From: Sphingobacterium corticibacter
GTDB lineage: Bacteria > Bacteroidota > Bacteroidia > Sphingobacteriales > Sphingobacteriaceae
Direction of reading: 5' to 3'
DNA length: 64,000 nucleotides
Assembly: GCF_003076635.1 (NCBI RefSeq)
Contig: NZ_QDKG01000001.1
Location: 1 to 64,000, forward strand
Position 1 is the first letter of the stretch. The number at the start of each line of letters is the position of its first letter. Under the pieces are notes generated by a model, which did no database searches, had not been told where the DNA came from, and saw only the letters and a program-made list of their open reading frames with translations. Below are positions 56,455 through 64,000 of this stretch, in pieces. Made by a program: the position numbers and the translations under genes.

Positions 56455-57501
56455 ATGAATCTACATATCAACAAACATCAGAGAAATGCCGCACGCTTGG
56501 TGATGGCTTTAGGATTATTGGGTGCTGCTCACGGTGCTTCGGCACAACAAGTAGAAAAATCTGCTCCAGCTGGAACAGGTATTTATGAAGCGGTCATCAA
56601 TCAGGCCGATGGACATATTTATGTATCTAGTGCTGGCTCGAGATCAAATCCAGGTGGCGCTTTGTACAAAATTGATCCAGAAACCTTAGCGATTGTCGAT
56701 AGCATTTCCATGAAAGATAATCCTCCTTTTGGGTTGGGCATCAACAACAAAACGCAAGTGGTGTATACCACCAACACCAGAACCAACTCGGTGAGTGCCG
56801 TAGATCTAAAGACTAAAAAAGTATTGGCTACGTTCAACGCTGGAGGCGATAAATCGCATACGCGTGAAGTACTGGTAGACGAAGACAACAATATGGCTTA
56901 TGTGACTAATGTAGGCGATCCAAGCGATATTTGGGTAATTGATGGTAAAACCAACAAAGTAGTTCGTACCATTCCTAATACGGGTAAAACAACCACCGCA
57001 TTGGCATTCAATAAGAAGAAAGACAAATTCTTCGCTACGAACATGGGTACAAATGAAATTGCTGTGATCGATATCAAAAGTGGTCAAGTAGAGAAAAGCT
57101 ATCCGTCTGGCGGTGAATCACCAGTGAACTTAGTGGCTGCTGACGATCGTCTATTTGTGGCTAATCAAAAATCTGGAACGGTTACCGTATTAGATGCGAA
57201 AACGGGTGCGGTTTTGAAAAGTATTCCTACAGGAGCAGGTGCGATCGGTATCACGTATGACAAGAAAACTAATCGCGTTTATTCTGCTAACAGACAAACA
57301 GGCACAACGACGGTAATCGATGCGAAGTCTTACGAAGTATTGGCGGATCTGCCGACTGGCTCACATCCAAACCACGTGCGTGTCAACCCTAAAACGGGTA
57401 TTGCATTTGTGGTCAATAAAACAAAAGGTGGCCGCCCTGTGGAAGGACAACCCGCTCCAGCGGCAGACACAAACGGCGATACGCTAACGAAAATCAAATA
57501 A
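56455..57501 (+). CDS. YncE-like secreted beta-propeller protein
   Basis: The 348-residue protein has a signal peptide (ARLVMALGLLGAAHGASAQ) and about seven repeated blades with the pattern Val-x-Asp-x-Lys-Thr-x-Lys-Val (e.g. VDLKTKKVLATFNAGGD, IDGKTNKVVRTIPNTGK, LDAKTGAVLKSIPTGAG, IDAKSYEVLADLPTGSH). This is the YncE/surface-layer propeller family. In E. coli, yncE is Fur-regulated and adjoins a TonB receptor gene, and a similar partnership is suggested here. Ligand unknown. It begins 29 bases after the esterase gene and is likely co-transcribed. Confidence 0.88.
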   Translation: MNLHINKHQRNAARLVMALGLLGAAHGASAQQVEKSAPAGTGIYEAVINQADGHIYVSSAGSRSNPGGALYKIDPETLAIVDSISMKDNPPFGLGINNKTQVVYTTNTRTNSVSAVDLKTKKVLATFNAGGDKSHTREVLVDEDNNMAYVTNVGDPSDIWVIDGKTNKVVRTIPNTGKTTTALAFNKKKDKFFATNMGTNEIAVIDIKSGQVEKSYPSGGESPVNLVAADDRLFVANQKSGTVTVLDAKTGAVLKSIPTGAGAIGITYDKKTNRVYSANRQTGTTTVIDAKSYEVLADLPTGSHPNHVRVNPKTGIAFVVNKTKGGRPVEGQPAPAADTNGDTLTKIK

Positions 57502-57541
57502 AAAACGATATTTGCAGTTTCGGACAGCATAGCATAGCCTA

Positions 57542-58516
57542 TTGGAGACCACAAAGAAAATTTCTATTCCAATGATATACGCAGGCTCCATCGTGAGCCT
57601 GCTCGTATTGATCTGGGTTTCGCTATTTACGGGCGTCAAAGACATCGCCATGCGTGATGTTTTCGCGATGAATTCAGATCAGCTATTGGTTTTTACCATT
57701 GCGCGCATACCAAGAGCAATCGCGTTGGTGCTTACGGGCGCCGGACTGAGCGTAGCGGGCTTCATTATGCAGCAGCTTTCGCAAAATAAGTTCGTGTCGC
57801 CCACGACTGCCGGATCATTGGAAGCGGCGAAGATGGGGATTCTCTTCAGTATTTTGTTGATCCCACAAGCTTCCATAGGCATGAAATCGGTTGCTGCGTT
57901 GCTATTTACGCTGGCGGCCAATCTATTGTTTATGCTCATGGTGCGTCGGGTGCGTTTCCGTAGTTCGGTATTCATCCCCTTGGTCGGGATTATGTTTGGC
58001 AATATCTTAGCAGCCGTATCTACTTTCTTTGCATTCAAGCACGGCATTGTGCAAAATGTACAAGAATGGATGATTGGTGACTTTTCTTCGGTGTTACAGG
58101 GACAGTATGAATCGATTTATCTGATCTTGCCTGCCGTGGTGCTGGCTTACATTTATGCTGATCAGTTTACCATTGTGGGCATGGGAGCTAGCTTTGCCAA
58201 GAATTTGGGAATTTCGTACAGTACCATTGTCAATCTGGGTCTGTTTGCCGTTTCGCTTACTGTAAGTGTGAGCGTGGTAACGGCAGGAGCCATTCCATTT
58301 CTTGGTCTGATTGTGCCCAATATGGTGAGTATGATGATGGGAGATAATCTCCGCCGCACGTTGCCGATGACGGCGCTGGCTGGTTCGATCTTTCTGCTGT
58401 TCTGCGATATTTTAGGCCGTACCATCATCTTTCCATACGAAATACCGATCGGTTTGATGGTGGGCGTTATTGGCGGAATCATCTTTTTATTTTTAATACT
58501 AAGACGAAACCGATGA
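57542..58516 (+). CDS. FecCD-family iron-siderophore ABC permease 1 (CeuB-like)
   Basis: The 324-residue protein has about nine to ten transmembrane segments, including QLLVFTIARIPRAIALVLTGAGLSVAGFIMQ, typical of FecCD/BtuC permeases, and the GAIPFLGLIVPNMVSMMMGDNLR loop that meets the ATPase. The reading frame opens with TTG (57542, METTKK...); an ATG at 57572 would remove ten residues. Its stop overlaps the next start by four bases (ATGA). First of a permease, permease, ATPase, binding-protein set in the same order as ceuBCDE of Campylobacter. Confidence 0.92.
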   Translation: METTKKISIPMIYAGSIVSLLVLIWVSLFTGVKDIAMRDVFAMNSDQLLVFTIARIPRAIALVLTGAGLSVAGFIMQQLSQNKFVSPTTAGSLEAAKMGILFSILLIPQASIGMKSVAALLFTLAANLLFMLMVRRVRFRSSVFIPLVGIMFGNILAAVSTFFAFKHGIVQNVQEWMIGDFSSVLQGQYESIYLILPAVVLAYIYADQFTIVGMGASFAKNLGISYSTIVNLGLFAVSLTVSVSVVTAGAIPFLGLIVPNMVSMMMGDNLRRTLPMTALAGSIFLLFCDILGRTIIFPYEIPIGLMVGVIGGIIFLFLILRRNR

Positions 58517-59463
58517 AGCAGCGCAATAAGATAATCGCAATGATATTGATGATGGTGACCATCATCGCTCTGTTCATGCTGTACAACACAGGTCCGAATT
58601 TGGATTATGTGATTCCGCGTCGTGCAATACGTCTCGCGACCATCTTATTGGTGGGCATTAGCGTAGCCTATTCTTCGTTGATTTTTCAGACGATTACGAA
58701 CAATAAGATTCTGACGCCTGCTATTATGGGCTACGAATCGGTGTTTATATTGTTCCAGACGGTGATCGTCTTTATATATGGAGATAAGACCTTTCAGGTG
58801 ATTACGCATCAGGATAATTTTTTCTATGCCGTCTTGCTGATGATGGCGTTTTCCTTTCTGATGTACGTGCTGATTTTTGGCAAAAGCAAGCAGAATATCT
58901 ATCACTTGCTGCTATTGGGCTTGGTGCTAGGTGCTTTGTTTCAGACATTTGGTCAGTTTTTGCAGATCGTAATCGATCCCAACGAATTTTCGGTCATTCA
59001 AGGATTCATGTTTGTTTCATTTAATAAGATAAACACGGATTTGTTGCTGATTGCTGGCGTAACGCTGCTGGGTGCATTGCTCTTTGGTCAGCGTTATCTC
59101 AAATATCTGGATGTCATCGCCCTTGGGCGTGAGCACGCGGTGAATTTGGGATTGAATTATAATAAATTGGTCAAGATTTACATGCTACTGATCTCGCTCT
59201 TGGTGTCGGTATCTACCGCATTGGTCGGTCCGGTTACCTTCTTGGGCATTTTAGTAACTAATCTTACCTACGAATTATTTCAAACGCGCAAACACCGTTA
59301 CATGGTGTGGCTCTGTAGTGGCATAGCTTGTGTAGCCTTGTTATTAGGGCAATTTTTGGTGGAGCATATTTTCAACTTTTCGACGACAGTCAGTATTGTC
59401 GTTAATTTTGTGGGAGGACTCTATTTTATGTATTTGATGCTTAAAACAAGGAAAGCAATATGA
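58513..59463 (+). CDS. FecCD-family iron-siderophore ABC permease 2 (CeuC-like)
   Basis: The 316-residue protein has nine to ten transmembrane segments, e.g. MILMMVTIIALFMLYNTG and LVLGALFQTFGQFLQIVI, and the cytoplasmic coupling loop ALVGPVTFLGILVTNLTYE. It forms a heterodimer with the preceding permease, overlapping it by four bases and the ATPase gene by four bases, an ATGA arrangement at both ends. Confidence 0.92.
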   Translation: MKQRNKIIAMILMMVTIIALFMLYNTGPNLDYVIPRRAIRLATILLVGISVAYSSLIFQTITNNKILTPAIMGYESVFILFQTVIVFIYGDKTFQVITHQDNFFYAVLLMMAFSFLMYVLIFGKSKQNIYHLLLLGLVLGALFQTFGQFLQIVIDPNEFSVIQGFMFVSFNKINTDLLLIAGVTLLGALLFGQRYLKYLDVIALGREHAVNLGLNYNKLVKIYMLLISLLVSVSTALVGPVTFLGILVTNLTYELFQTRKHRYMVWLCSGIACVALLLGQFLVEHIFNFSTTVSIVVNFVGGLYFMYLMLKTRKAI

Positions 59464-60227
59464 TCTGTTTCGAAAAAATCACCAAGACATACGGTAAGCG
59501 CCTCGTGCTGGATAATATCTCTTGCAGCTTGCCCAAAGGAAAAATTACCTCGTTGATCGGGCCGAATGGAGCAGGGAAAAGTACCTTGCTTTCTATCATT
59601 AGTCGGCTGCTAGATGCCGATCAAGGTAAGATTTACTTAGACGATATATGTATCAGCGATTATAAAAGTGGAGATTTGGCCAAGCGTTTGTCGATTTTAC
59701 GGCAGTCCAATCATATTGATCTTCGGCTTACCGTGCGAGATTTGGTGGCCTTCGGCCGATTTCCGTATTCCAAAGGTCGATTGACGGCCGATGATCAGGT
59801 GCAGATCGATAAAGCGATTCATTTCGCACAGCTCGAAGATATGGCTCATAGCTACATCGACGAACTGAGTGGCGGTCAACGGCAACGCGCCTTTATCGCG
59901 ATGATTATTGCGCAGGATACCGATTACATTTTGCTGGACGAACCGCTGAACAATTTGGATATGAAGCATGCTGTTCTCGTGATGAAAACGCTGCGACGCC
60001 TAGTCGATGAACTCGGGAAAACGGTGGTTATCGTAATTCATGAGATTAATTTTGCGGCGCAATACTCTGATTATATTATTGCTATGAAGGATGGCAAGAT
60101 CGTATATAATGACGAGACAGATCAGGTCGTGCAAGCGCACACCTTAAAAGAAGTATTCGGCATAGACTTCGATATCATTACTAAAAACGGGAAAAATATT
60201 TGTAATTATTTCAATATAGAAACATGA
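59460..60227 (+). CDS. Iron-siderophore ABC ATPase (CeuD-like)
   Basis: The 255-residue protein shows Walker A GPNGAGKST, the ABC signature LSGGQRQRAF, Walker B DYILLDEPLNNLD and the switch HEINFAAQY. It is the ATPase that drives the adjacent permease pair. Its start overlaps the permease stop and its stop overlaps the binding-protein start, each by four bases. Confidence 0.96.
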   Translation: MICFEKITKTYGKRLVLDNISCSLPKGKITSLIGPNGAGKSTLLSIISRLLDADQGKIYLDDICISDYKSGDLAKRLSILRQSNHIDLRLTVRDLVAFGRFPYSKGRLTADDQVQIDKAIHFAQLEDMAHSYIDELSGGQRQRAFIAMIIAQDTDYILLDEPLNNLDMKHAVLVMKTLRRLVDELGKTVVIVIHEINFAAQYSDYIIAMKDGKIVYNDETDQVVQAHTLKEVFGIDFDIITKNGKNICNYFNIET

Positions 60228-61165
60228 AAAATCTTTTAAAATTAGCGAGCATCGCTTGCCTTTTGTTCACGATAGTAAGCTGCAATAATAGCAGTTCTGA
60301 AAACGAAAACACCGCTTCGGATTCGACAGTGATTAGTCACAAACTGGGCAATACTACCATTTATGGCCAGCCCACAAAAATTGTGGTATTCGATTTCGGA
60401 TCGCTAGAAACCTTAAATGAGTTGGGCATTAAGCCCGTAGGTATTCCTAAAAACTATACGCCGGATCATTTAGCTGCGCTAAAAGACGACGCGCAAGTAG
60501 CAGATGCTGGTGGACTGATGGAACCCAACTTTGAAAAGATCAATAGTCTAGCACCAGATCTAATTATTATTTCGCCAAGACAAGAGCGTTTCTACGATGA
60601 GTTTGTCAAGATTGCACCGACTGTATTTGTCGATATCGACAATAGCAACTACATGAAATCTTTTGAAGAAAATTCCTTGATGTTAGGCAAGTTGGTCGGA
60701 CAGGAAGAAGTCGTGAAAGAAAAAATTGCCGCTACCAAAGAGAAGTTGAAACAAGCGCAGGAACAATTGAAAAGCAATACCGAGAATGCCTTGATTGCCA
60801 TGCACAACAATGGTCGTTTTAGCGTGTATGGTGCCGGTTCTCGTTTTGGTTTTATCCATGCTGAATTGGGCGTAAAACCAGCCGTAGATCAATTAGAAGA
60901 AGCGACACATGGACAAAAGGTGTCAAACGAGTTTATTGTAGAAACTGATCCAGATTACCTATTTATCGTTGACCGCAACGAAGCAGTAAAAGGAAAAGGC
61001 GCGGATAAAAGCGAAATCGAAAATAAACTGATTCAGCAAACGAAAGCCTATAAACAAGGACATATCGTTTACCTGAATCCACAAGTGTGGTATTTATCGG
61101 GCGGAGGCATTACTTCGACCAATATGATGATAGACGAGGCGCTGAACGTGCTGAAAAAAGGATAG
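60224..61165 (+). CDS. CeuE-like siderophore-binding lipoprotein
   Basis: The 313-residue protein has a lipoprotein signal (ACLLFTIVSC, Cys20) and two lobes of a cluster A siderophore-binding protein (VVFDFGSLETLNELGIKPVGI; PDLIIISPRQERF). Against the Campylobacter jejuni CeuE sequence as I remember it, the correspondences are Arg119 (IISPRQ), Arg207 (GSRFGF), Arg251 (IVDRN), His229 (ATHGQK) and Tyr290 (VWYLSG), matching CeuE Arg118, Arg205, Arg249, His227 and Tyr288. The His/Tyr pair completes iron coordination when the siderophore is tetradentate. The alignment was by eye from memory, so exact homology needs a structural or sequence search. Confidence 0.93.
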   Translation: MKNLLKLASIACLLFTIVSCNNSSSENENTASDSTVISHKLGNTTIYGQPTKIVVFDFGSLETLNELGIKPVGIPKNYTPDHLAALKDDAQVADAGGLMEPNFEKINSLAPDLIIISPRQERFYDEFVKIAPTVFVDIDNSNYMKSFEENSLMLGKLVGQEEVVKEKIAATKEKLKQAQEQLKSNTENALIAMHNNGRFSVYGAGSRFGFIHAELGVKPAVDQLEEATHGQKVSNEFIVETDPDYLFIVDRNEAVKGKGADKSEIENKLIQQTKAYKQGHIVYLNPQVWYLSGGGITSTNMMIDEALNVLKKG

Positions 61166-61167
61166 CG

Positions 61168-61977
61168 ATGGAACGACCTGTGATTGCCAAACACGTATTT
61201 CGGGTTTGGGAAAAAGAATACAAAACTCCACATTACATCCGAATCACGCTGGAAGGAGAGGGCGCCAAGGAATTTGCGGCCTGTAGTTTGGGCGCGAACA
61301 ATAAAATAATGATTCCGCCGGCGGGTCAGAAAGAAGTGAAGTTAGCAGTGTGGGATGAAGCCAATAGTGAGTGGATCTTGCCAGCAGAGCACGAAAGGCC
61401 TCTTATTCGTACGTATACGCATCGGGCAATTGATGTTGAGAATAATCGGATTGTGATCGAGTTTGTGGATCATGGTGATACGGGACCAGCCTCTTCGTGG
61501 GCGCGTCGCGCCGAAAAAGGCGATGAATTGGGTGTGGCGATGAAAATCCGAAAAAGCACTTTATATCCGGAAGCTGATTGGTATTTATTGGTTGGCGACG
61601 CAACAGCTATTCCGGTTTTGCGTGTTATTTTAGAATCATTGCCGGCGAGTGCAACAGGTCATTGTATCGTAGAAGTGCACGGACAGGAAGATGTGCAAGC
61701 CGACCTTAATCATCCGGGATTTACCATTGATTGGGTTTTTAATACGAACCCAGCAGCCGGAAGTACGCTACATCAAAAAGTGGTGGATACCATCATTCCG
61801 GCAGGAAAAGAATGTTTCGGCTATGTAGCCTGTGAATATCAAAGTGTAAAACAGATCCGCGAGCATTTCAAGAGCACATTGGGTTGGGACAATAAATCGT
61901 TCTACGCATTTTCGTATTGGAAAGCAGGTACGGCCGAAGATAAATCGGCTGAGGAGCGTCGTGACGAAAGTAAATAA
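61168..61977 (+). CDS. Siderophore-interacting flavoprotein (ferric reductase, ViuB/YqjH family)
   Basis: I start at the ATG at 61168 (MERPVIAKHVFRV, 269 residues), two bases after the binding-protein stop codon region. The FAD-binding part includes RPLIRTYTHRAI and GDTGPASSWARRAEKGDEL; the NAD(P)H-binding part includes DWYLLVGDATAIPVLRVILESL and the C-terminal YAFSYWKAG. These cytoplasmic enzymes reduce ferric siderophores and so release iron after uptake. Fits the operon order transport then release. Confidence 0.94.
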   Translation: MERPVIAKHVFRVWEKEYKTPHYIRITLEGEGAKEFAACSLGANNKIMIPPAGQKEVKLAVWDEANSEWILPAEHERPLIRTYTHRAIDVENNRIVIEFVDHGDTGPASSWARRAEKGDELGVAMKIRKSTLYPEADWYLLVGDATAIPVLRVILESLPASATGHCIVEVHGQEDVQADLNHPGFTIDWVFNTNPAAGSTLHQKVVDTIIPAGKECFGYVACEYQSVKQIREHFKSTLGWDNKSFYAFSYWKAGTAEDKSAEERRDESK

Positions 61978-61984
61978 GAATCGT

Positions 61985-62644
61985 ATGGCAACGGAAGAAG
62001 AATTACAGGGCATTGCAGCACAGCTGCGCTGCCCTGATGGCCAACATGGTGTACAGGTTGGCGATAATATGAATGAGACCAATATCGATATGACCTTGCA
62101 GACGCTAGCTGCGCTGCAGTTAGCTGATGGTGATCAGGTGCTGGAGTTAGGTTATGGCAATGGCGGTCATCTTACCCAATTGATAGATTGCGCTAAAGAT
62201 TTAAACTATGTGGGTGTCGATATCTCGCAAACGATGCAGACTGAAGCGCAGCAGCTCAATGCGGCACTGATGACGCAACATGCGATCTGCTTCGACTGTT
62301 ATGACGGATCGCTGCTTCCTTATTCGGATCAGTCTTTTCATAAAATTTTCACCGTGAATACGGTCTATTTCTGGACAGATCCAACAGCGATGTTGCGAGA
62401 GCTGGCGCGCGTGGCTAAGCCTGATGCGATGTTAGCCATCACCTTTGCTAGCAAGTCTTTTATGCAAACTCTTCCATTCACGCAGTATGGATTTACATTG
62501 TACGAACCAGAAGATTTGGAAGATTTGTTGCGCGATAGCGCTTGGACGATGGCAGATCTGCAAAGGCGGACAGAGCAAGTACGTAGTAAGGTAGGAGATC
62601 TGGTCGAGCGCATCTATTACATCGCGCTATTGCGACAGCGTTAA
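61985..62644 (+). CDS. Class I SAM-dependent methyltransferase
   Basis: I start at the ATG at 61985 (MATEEELQGIAAQ, 219 residues); a GTG at 61961 inside the previous gene's end is an alternative. Motif I is VLELGYGNGGHL (about residue 50 by this start), followed by YVGVDISQTM, and SFHKIFTVNTVYFWTDP with the later motifs. Substrate unknown. It is the last gene of the run and lies 7 bases after the flavoprotein gene, so it may act on a siderophore breakdown product or be a passenger; the sequence does not decide this. Confidence 0.88.
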   Translation: MATEEELQGIAAQLRCPDGQHGVQVGDNMNETNIDMTLQTLAALQLADGDQVLELGYGNGGHLTQLIDCAKDLNYVGVDISQTMQTEAQQLNAALMTQHAICFDCYDGSLLPYSDQSFHKIFTVNTVYFWTDPTAMLRELARVAKPDAMLAITFASKSFMQTLPFTQYGFTLYEPEDLEDLLRDSAWTMADLQRRTEQVRSKVGDLVERIYYIALLRQR

Positions 62645-62672
62645 ATCCCTTCGTGATTCTTCTCTTAAATTG

Positions 62673-62691
62673 AATCGGCATTATGCCGTTT
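62673..62691 (+). terminator. Weak hairpin after the methyltransferase gene
   Basis: CGGCAT, one base, ATGCCG (perfect, 62676-62688) followed by TTT and TTC. It could attenuate or end transcription between the operon and the short Fur gene. The stem is short. Confidence 0.4.
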
Positions 62692-62735
62692 CGATAATTC
62701 CTCCGTTATTTGTAGGACAGTAAGAGGGCTAAACA

Positions 62736-62742
62736 AAGGAGG
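62736..62742 (+). promoter_or_regulatory. Strong Shine-Dalgarno site for the short Fur gene
   Basis: AAAGGAGG lies five to six bases before the ATG at 62748. Strong sites of this kind are not common in this organism's genes, and it fixes the start of the Fur protein one codon after the TTG. Confidence 0.6.
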
Positions 62743-62747
62743 GCTTG

Positions 62748-63071
62748 ATGAAGAAGAACGAAGCAGATCCAAAGCAAAAATCGATCGGAGAAGCGTCGCA
62801 AGAAGCGTTGACTTCGCAGGTGTATGAAAAGCTGATAAATCATAATTTTATCGTCAATAAACAACGGAAGATCGTGATTGAAGGGCTAATTTCTCAAGAA
62901 GAACGTACTACGGCGGAACAACTTTGGTTAAAAATCTATAAGACGAAAAAGATTAGTATCACTACCGTGTACAATACCTTAAATATTCTTTGTAGAAATG
63001 GTATTGCATACAAGTTTTATGACGAGATCAACCAAGCATTTTACATGATTGACCAGACATTTTTCTTGTAA
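62748..63071 (+). CDS. Short Fur-family DNA-binding protein without metal-binding C-terminal domain
   Basis: The 107-residue protein has a Fur-like winged helix: VNKQRKIVIEGL (residues 37-48), EERTTAEQLWLKIYK, then the recognition-helix region SITTVYNTLNIL (70-81) and the wing YKFYDEINQAFYMI. It ends ...DQTFFL, where other Fur proteins begin the HHxDH dimerisation and metal-binding domain. No continuation in another frame reads through before the opposite gene 7 bases downstream. Known Fur proteins need the missing domain for metal sensing and dimerisation. It lies 103 bases downstream of the siderophore operon. Confidence 0.82.
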   Translation: MKKNEADPKQKSIGEASQEALTSQVYEKLINHNFIVNKQRKIVIEGLISQEERTTAEQLWLKIYKTKKISITTVYNTLNILCRNGIAYKFYDEINQAFYMIDQTFFL

Positions 63072-63078
63072 GCTGGCC

Positions 63079-63948
63079 TCATACAGATGTCGTGAGCAAC
63101 ACCAATACGAATTGCACAATCAGTGCAAGATCCAATAAATACACGGCATGATAATGCTTTTGCTGCGCTACAAAAATAAACTGGCGCAACAAAATGAATA
63201 TAAAGAGATTGGTGATCCACAATCCCACTTGGATGGGTAAAGTAAAAGGAGCAAATGCAATCAGCAACGTATGGAAGGCAATCAACACATAATTTAATTG
63301 TATTGCCTTTTGCTCGCCAATCATGGTTGGCACCGTTTTCAAATTGTAGTAAGAATCTTGTTTGATATCTCGCACATCAAACGGAAGCGTACATACCAAG
63401 AGAAAAAAGATTTTAACGATACCCAAAAAGTTGGCAGCGATCCAATTGATCGCATGACCATCCATCCACGCTTCCACGACAGGCAATCCTACCGTACTCA
63501 GCGACCAAAGCACGGCAATATGAAACAACTTTAGTCCTGGAATCTGACGTAAGCCGCCGGTGTTTTTTCCCAACCGAAGAAAAGGAATGTTGTACAGTAA
63601 ACTCAATACACCGATAAATCCCAGATACAGCATGGTGTACCAGTGGATGTGCCATACGCTATACGCTAACAACAATCCCGCAAGAACAGTAACGCTTACC
63701 ATCGCTTGCTGATGACCAAAAAACCATCGGGTTCGTGCAAAGGGAGAGTCAGCAGGCTTTGCAGGTTTTGCGTAAAACAAGCTCATATTATACAGAGCAA
63801 CCGTGGAGCAGCCTTCGATGAGTAGTATAAAGGGGTTTGTTGGCAGATCAAGAATTAAGTAAGTCAGTGCGCTCTGCGCCACACTCGCTAGCGCAATGAT
63901 GCCATTAGAAAAGACTAATATCCGAAAGGCGTGAACCAGAAGCTTCAT
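63079..63948 (-). CDS. UbiA-like prenyltransferase superfamily membrane protein
   Basis: The 289-residue protein has eight or nine hydrophobic segments. The second Asp-rich UbiA motif is intact (PFDVRDIKQDSYYNLKTVPTMIG), but the first (usually NDxxDxxxD) is replaced by ALYNMSLFYAKPAKPADSP. Related Bacteroidota membrane proteins often share this and are annotated only as UbiA-like. It may be an enzyme of altered chemistry or no longer catalytic. It is convergent with the Fur gene. Confidence 0.8.
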   Translation of the reverse strand: MKLLVHAFRILVFSNGIIALASVAQSALTYLILDLPTNPFILLIEGCSTVALYNMSLFYAKPAKPADSPFARTRWFFGHQQAMVSVTVLAGLLLAYSVWHIHWYTMLYLGFIGVLSLLYNIPFLRLGKNTGGLRQIPGLKLFHIAVLWSLSTVGLPVVEAWMDGHAINWIAANFLGIVKIFFLLVCTLPFDVRDIKQDSYYNLKTVPTMIGEQKAIQLNYVLIAFHTLLIAFAPFTLPIQVGLWITNLFIFILLRQFIFVAQQKHYHAVYLLDLALIVQFVLVLLTTSV

Positions 63949-64000
63949 ATCTGCACTTGACCAAAAACTTGTTTAAACATTCTTCTAAAACTTGGGTTTT

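Noticed and set aside
62645..62747. Possible missing Fur C-terminal domain or riboswitch around the short Fur gene
   Set aside because: I saw no HHxDH-like reading in other frames after 63071 and no recognisable riboswitch fold before 62748, only a short hairpin.

Overview
The window looks like a piece of a Bacteroidota chromosome, most likely Sphingobacteriaceae (Sphingobacterium/Pedobacter-like). The signs are SusC/SusD proteins, ECF sigma/FecR pairs, a DUF4374 lipoprotein, a HemC-HemD fusion, a DUF2027 protein, few strong Shine-Dalgarno sequences, and several promoter-like sites of the Bacteroidota type (TTG, about 20 bp, then TAnnTTTG). It opens at the 3' end of a 5S rRNA gene and is mostly ordinary chromosomal sequence with two accessory blocks. 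There is no prophage, IS element or CRISPR array that I can see.

Layout. 1-9.3 kb: end of an rRNA operon, an outer-membrane protein, a Tat-exported GH109-type protein, asnS, a DUF3817 membrane protein, lpdA, dps, a bacilliredoxin and an amidohydrolase lipoprotein. 9.3-17.1 kb: a membrane protein, lipA, a GH20 hexosaminidase, a small lipoprotein and carB. 17.1-17.7 kb: a gene-free repeat region. 17.7-23.6 kb: a leftward haem block (hemA, hemCD fusion, hemB) followed upstream by DUF2027, aat and rbfA. 24-28.4 kb: an S9 peptidase and argH. 28.5-36.6 kb: a leftward locus of ECF sigma factor, FecR, STN-containing SusC, SusD and a calcineurin-like phosphoesterase, which has the form of a cell-surface signalling and uptake system. 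36.7-48.7 kb: a TlpA-like thioredoxin protein, galM, dGTPase, topB, a PagL-like lipid A deacylase, a degenerate HNH-like protein, a TonB-C-like protein and uvrA. 48.7-51.3 kb: a second ECF operon (sigma, membrane anti-sigma candidate, DUF4097 protein).

51.4-63.1 kb is an iron-siderophore island. A TonB-dependent receptor and DUF4374 lipoprotein run leftward. Divergently, a secreted Fes-like esterase, a YncE-like propeller, two FecCD permeases, an ATPase, a CeuE-like binding lipoprotein, a siderophore-interacting flavoreductase and a methyltransferase run rightward with tightly coupled starts. They are followed by a very short Fur-family protein that ends where the metal-binding domain should begin. 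Together these suggest uptake of a catecholate siderophore, periplasmic hydrolysis to a linear tetradentate form, import, and cytoplasmic iron release. The window ends with a UbiA-like membrane protein.

The most noteworthy points are the CeuE-type iron-ligand residues next to a secreted esterase, the truncated Fur protein, inverted repeats in the divergent receptor/esterase promoter region, the degenerate HNH-like protein at 44.3 kb, and a family of palindromic intergenic repeats.
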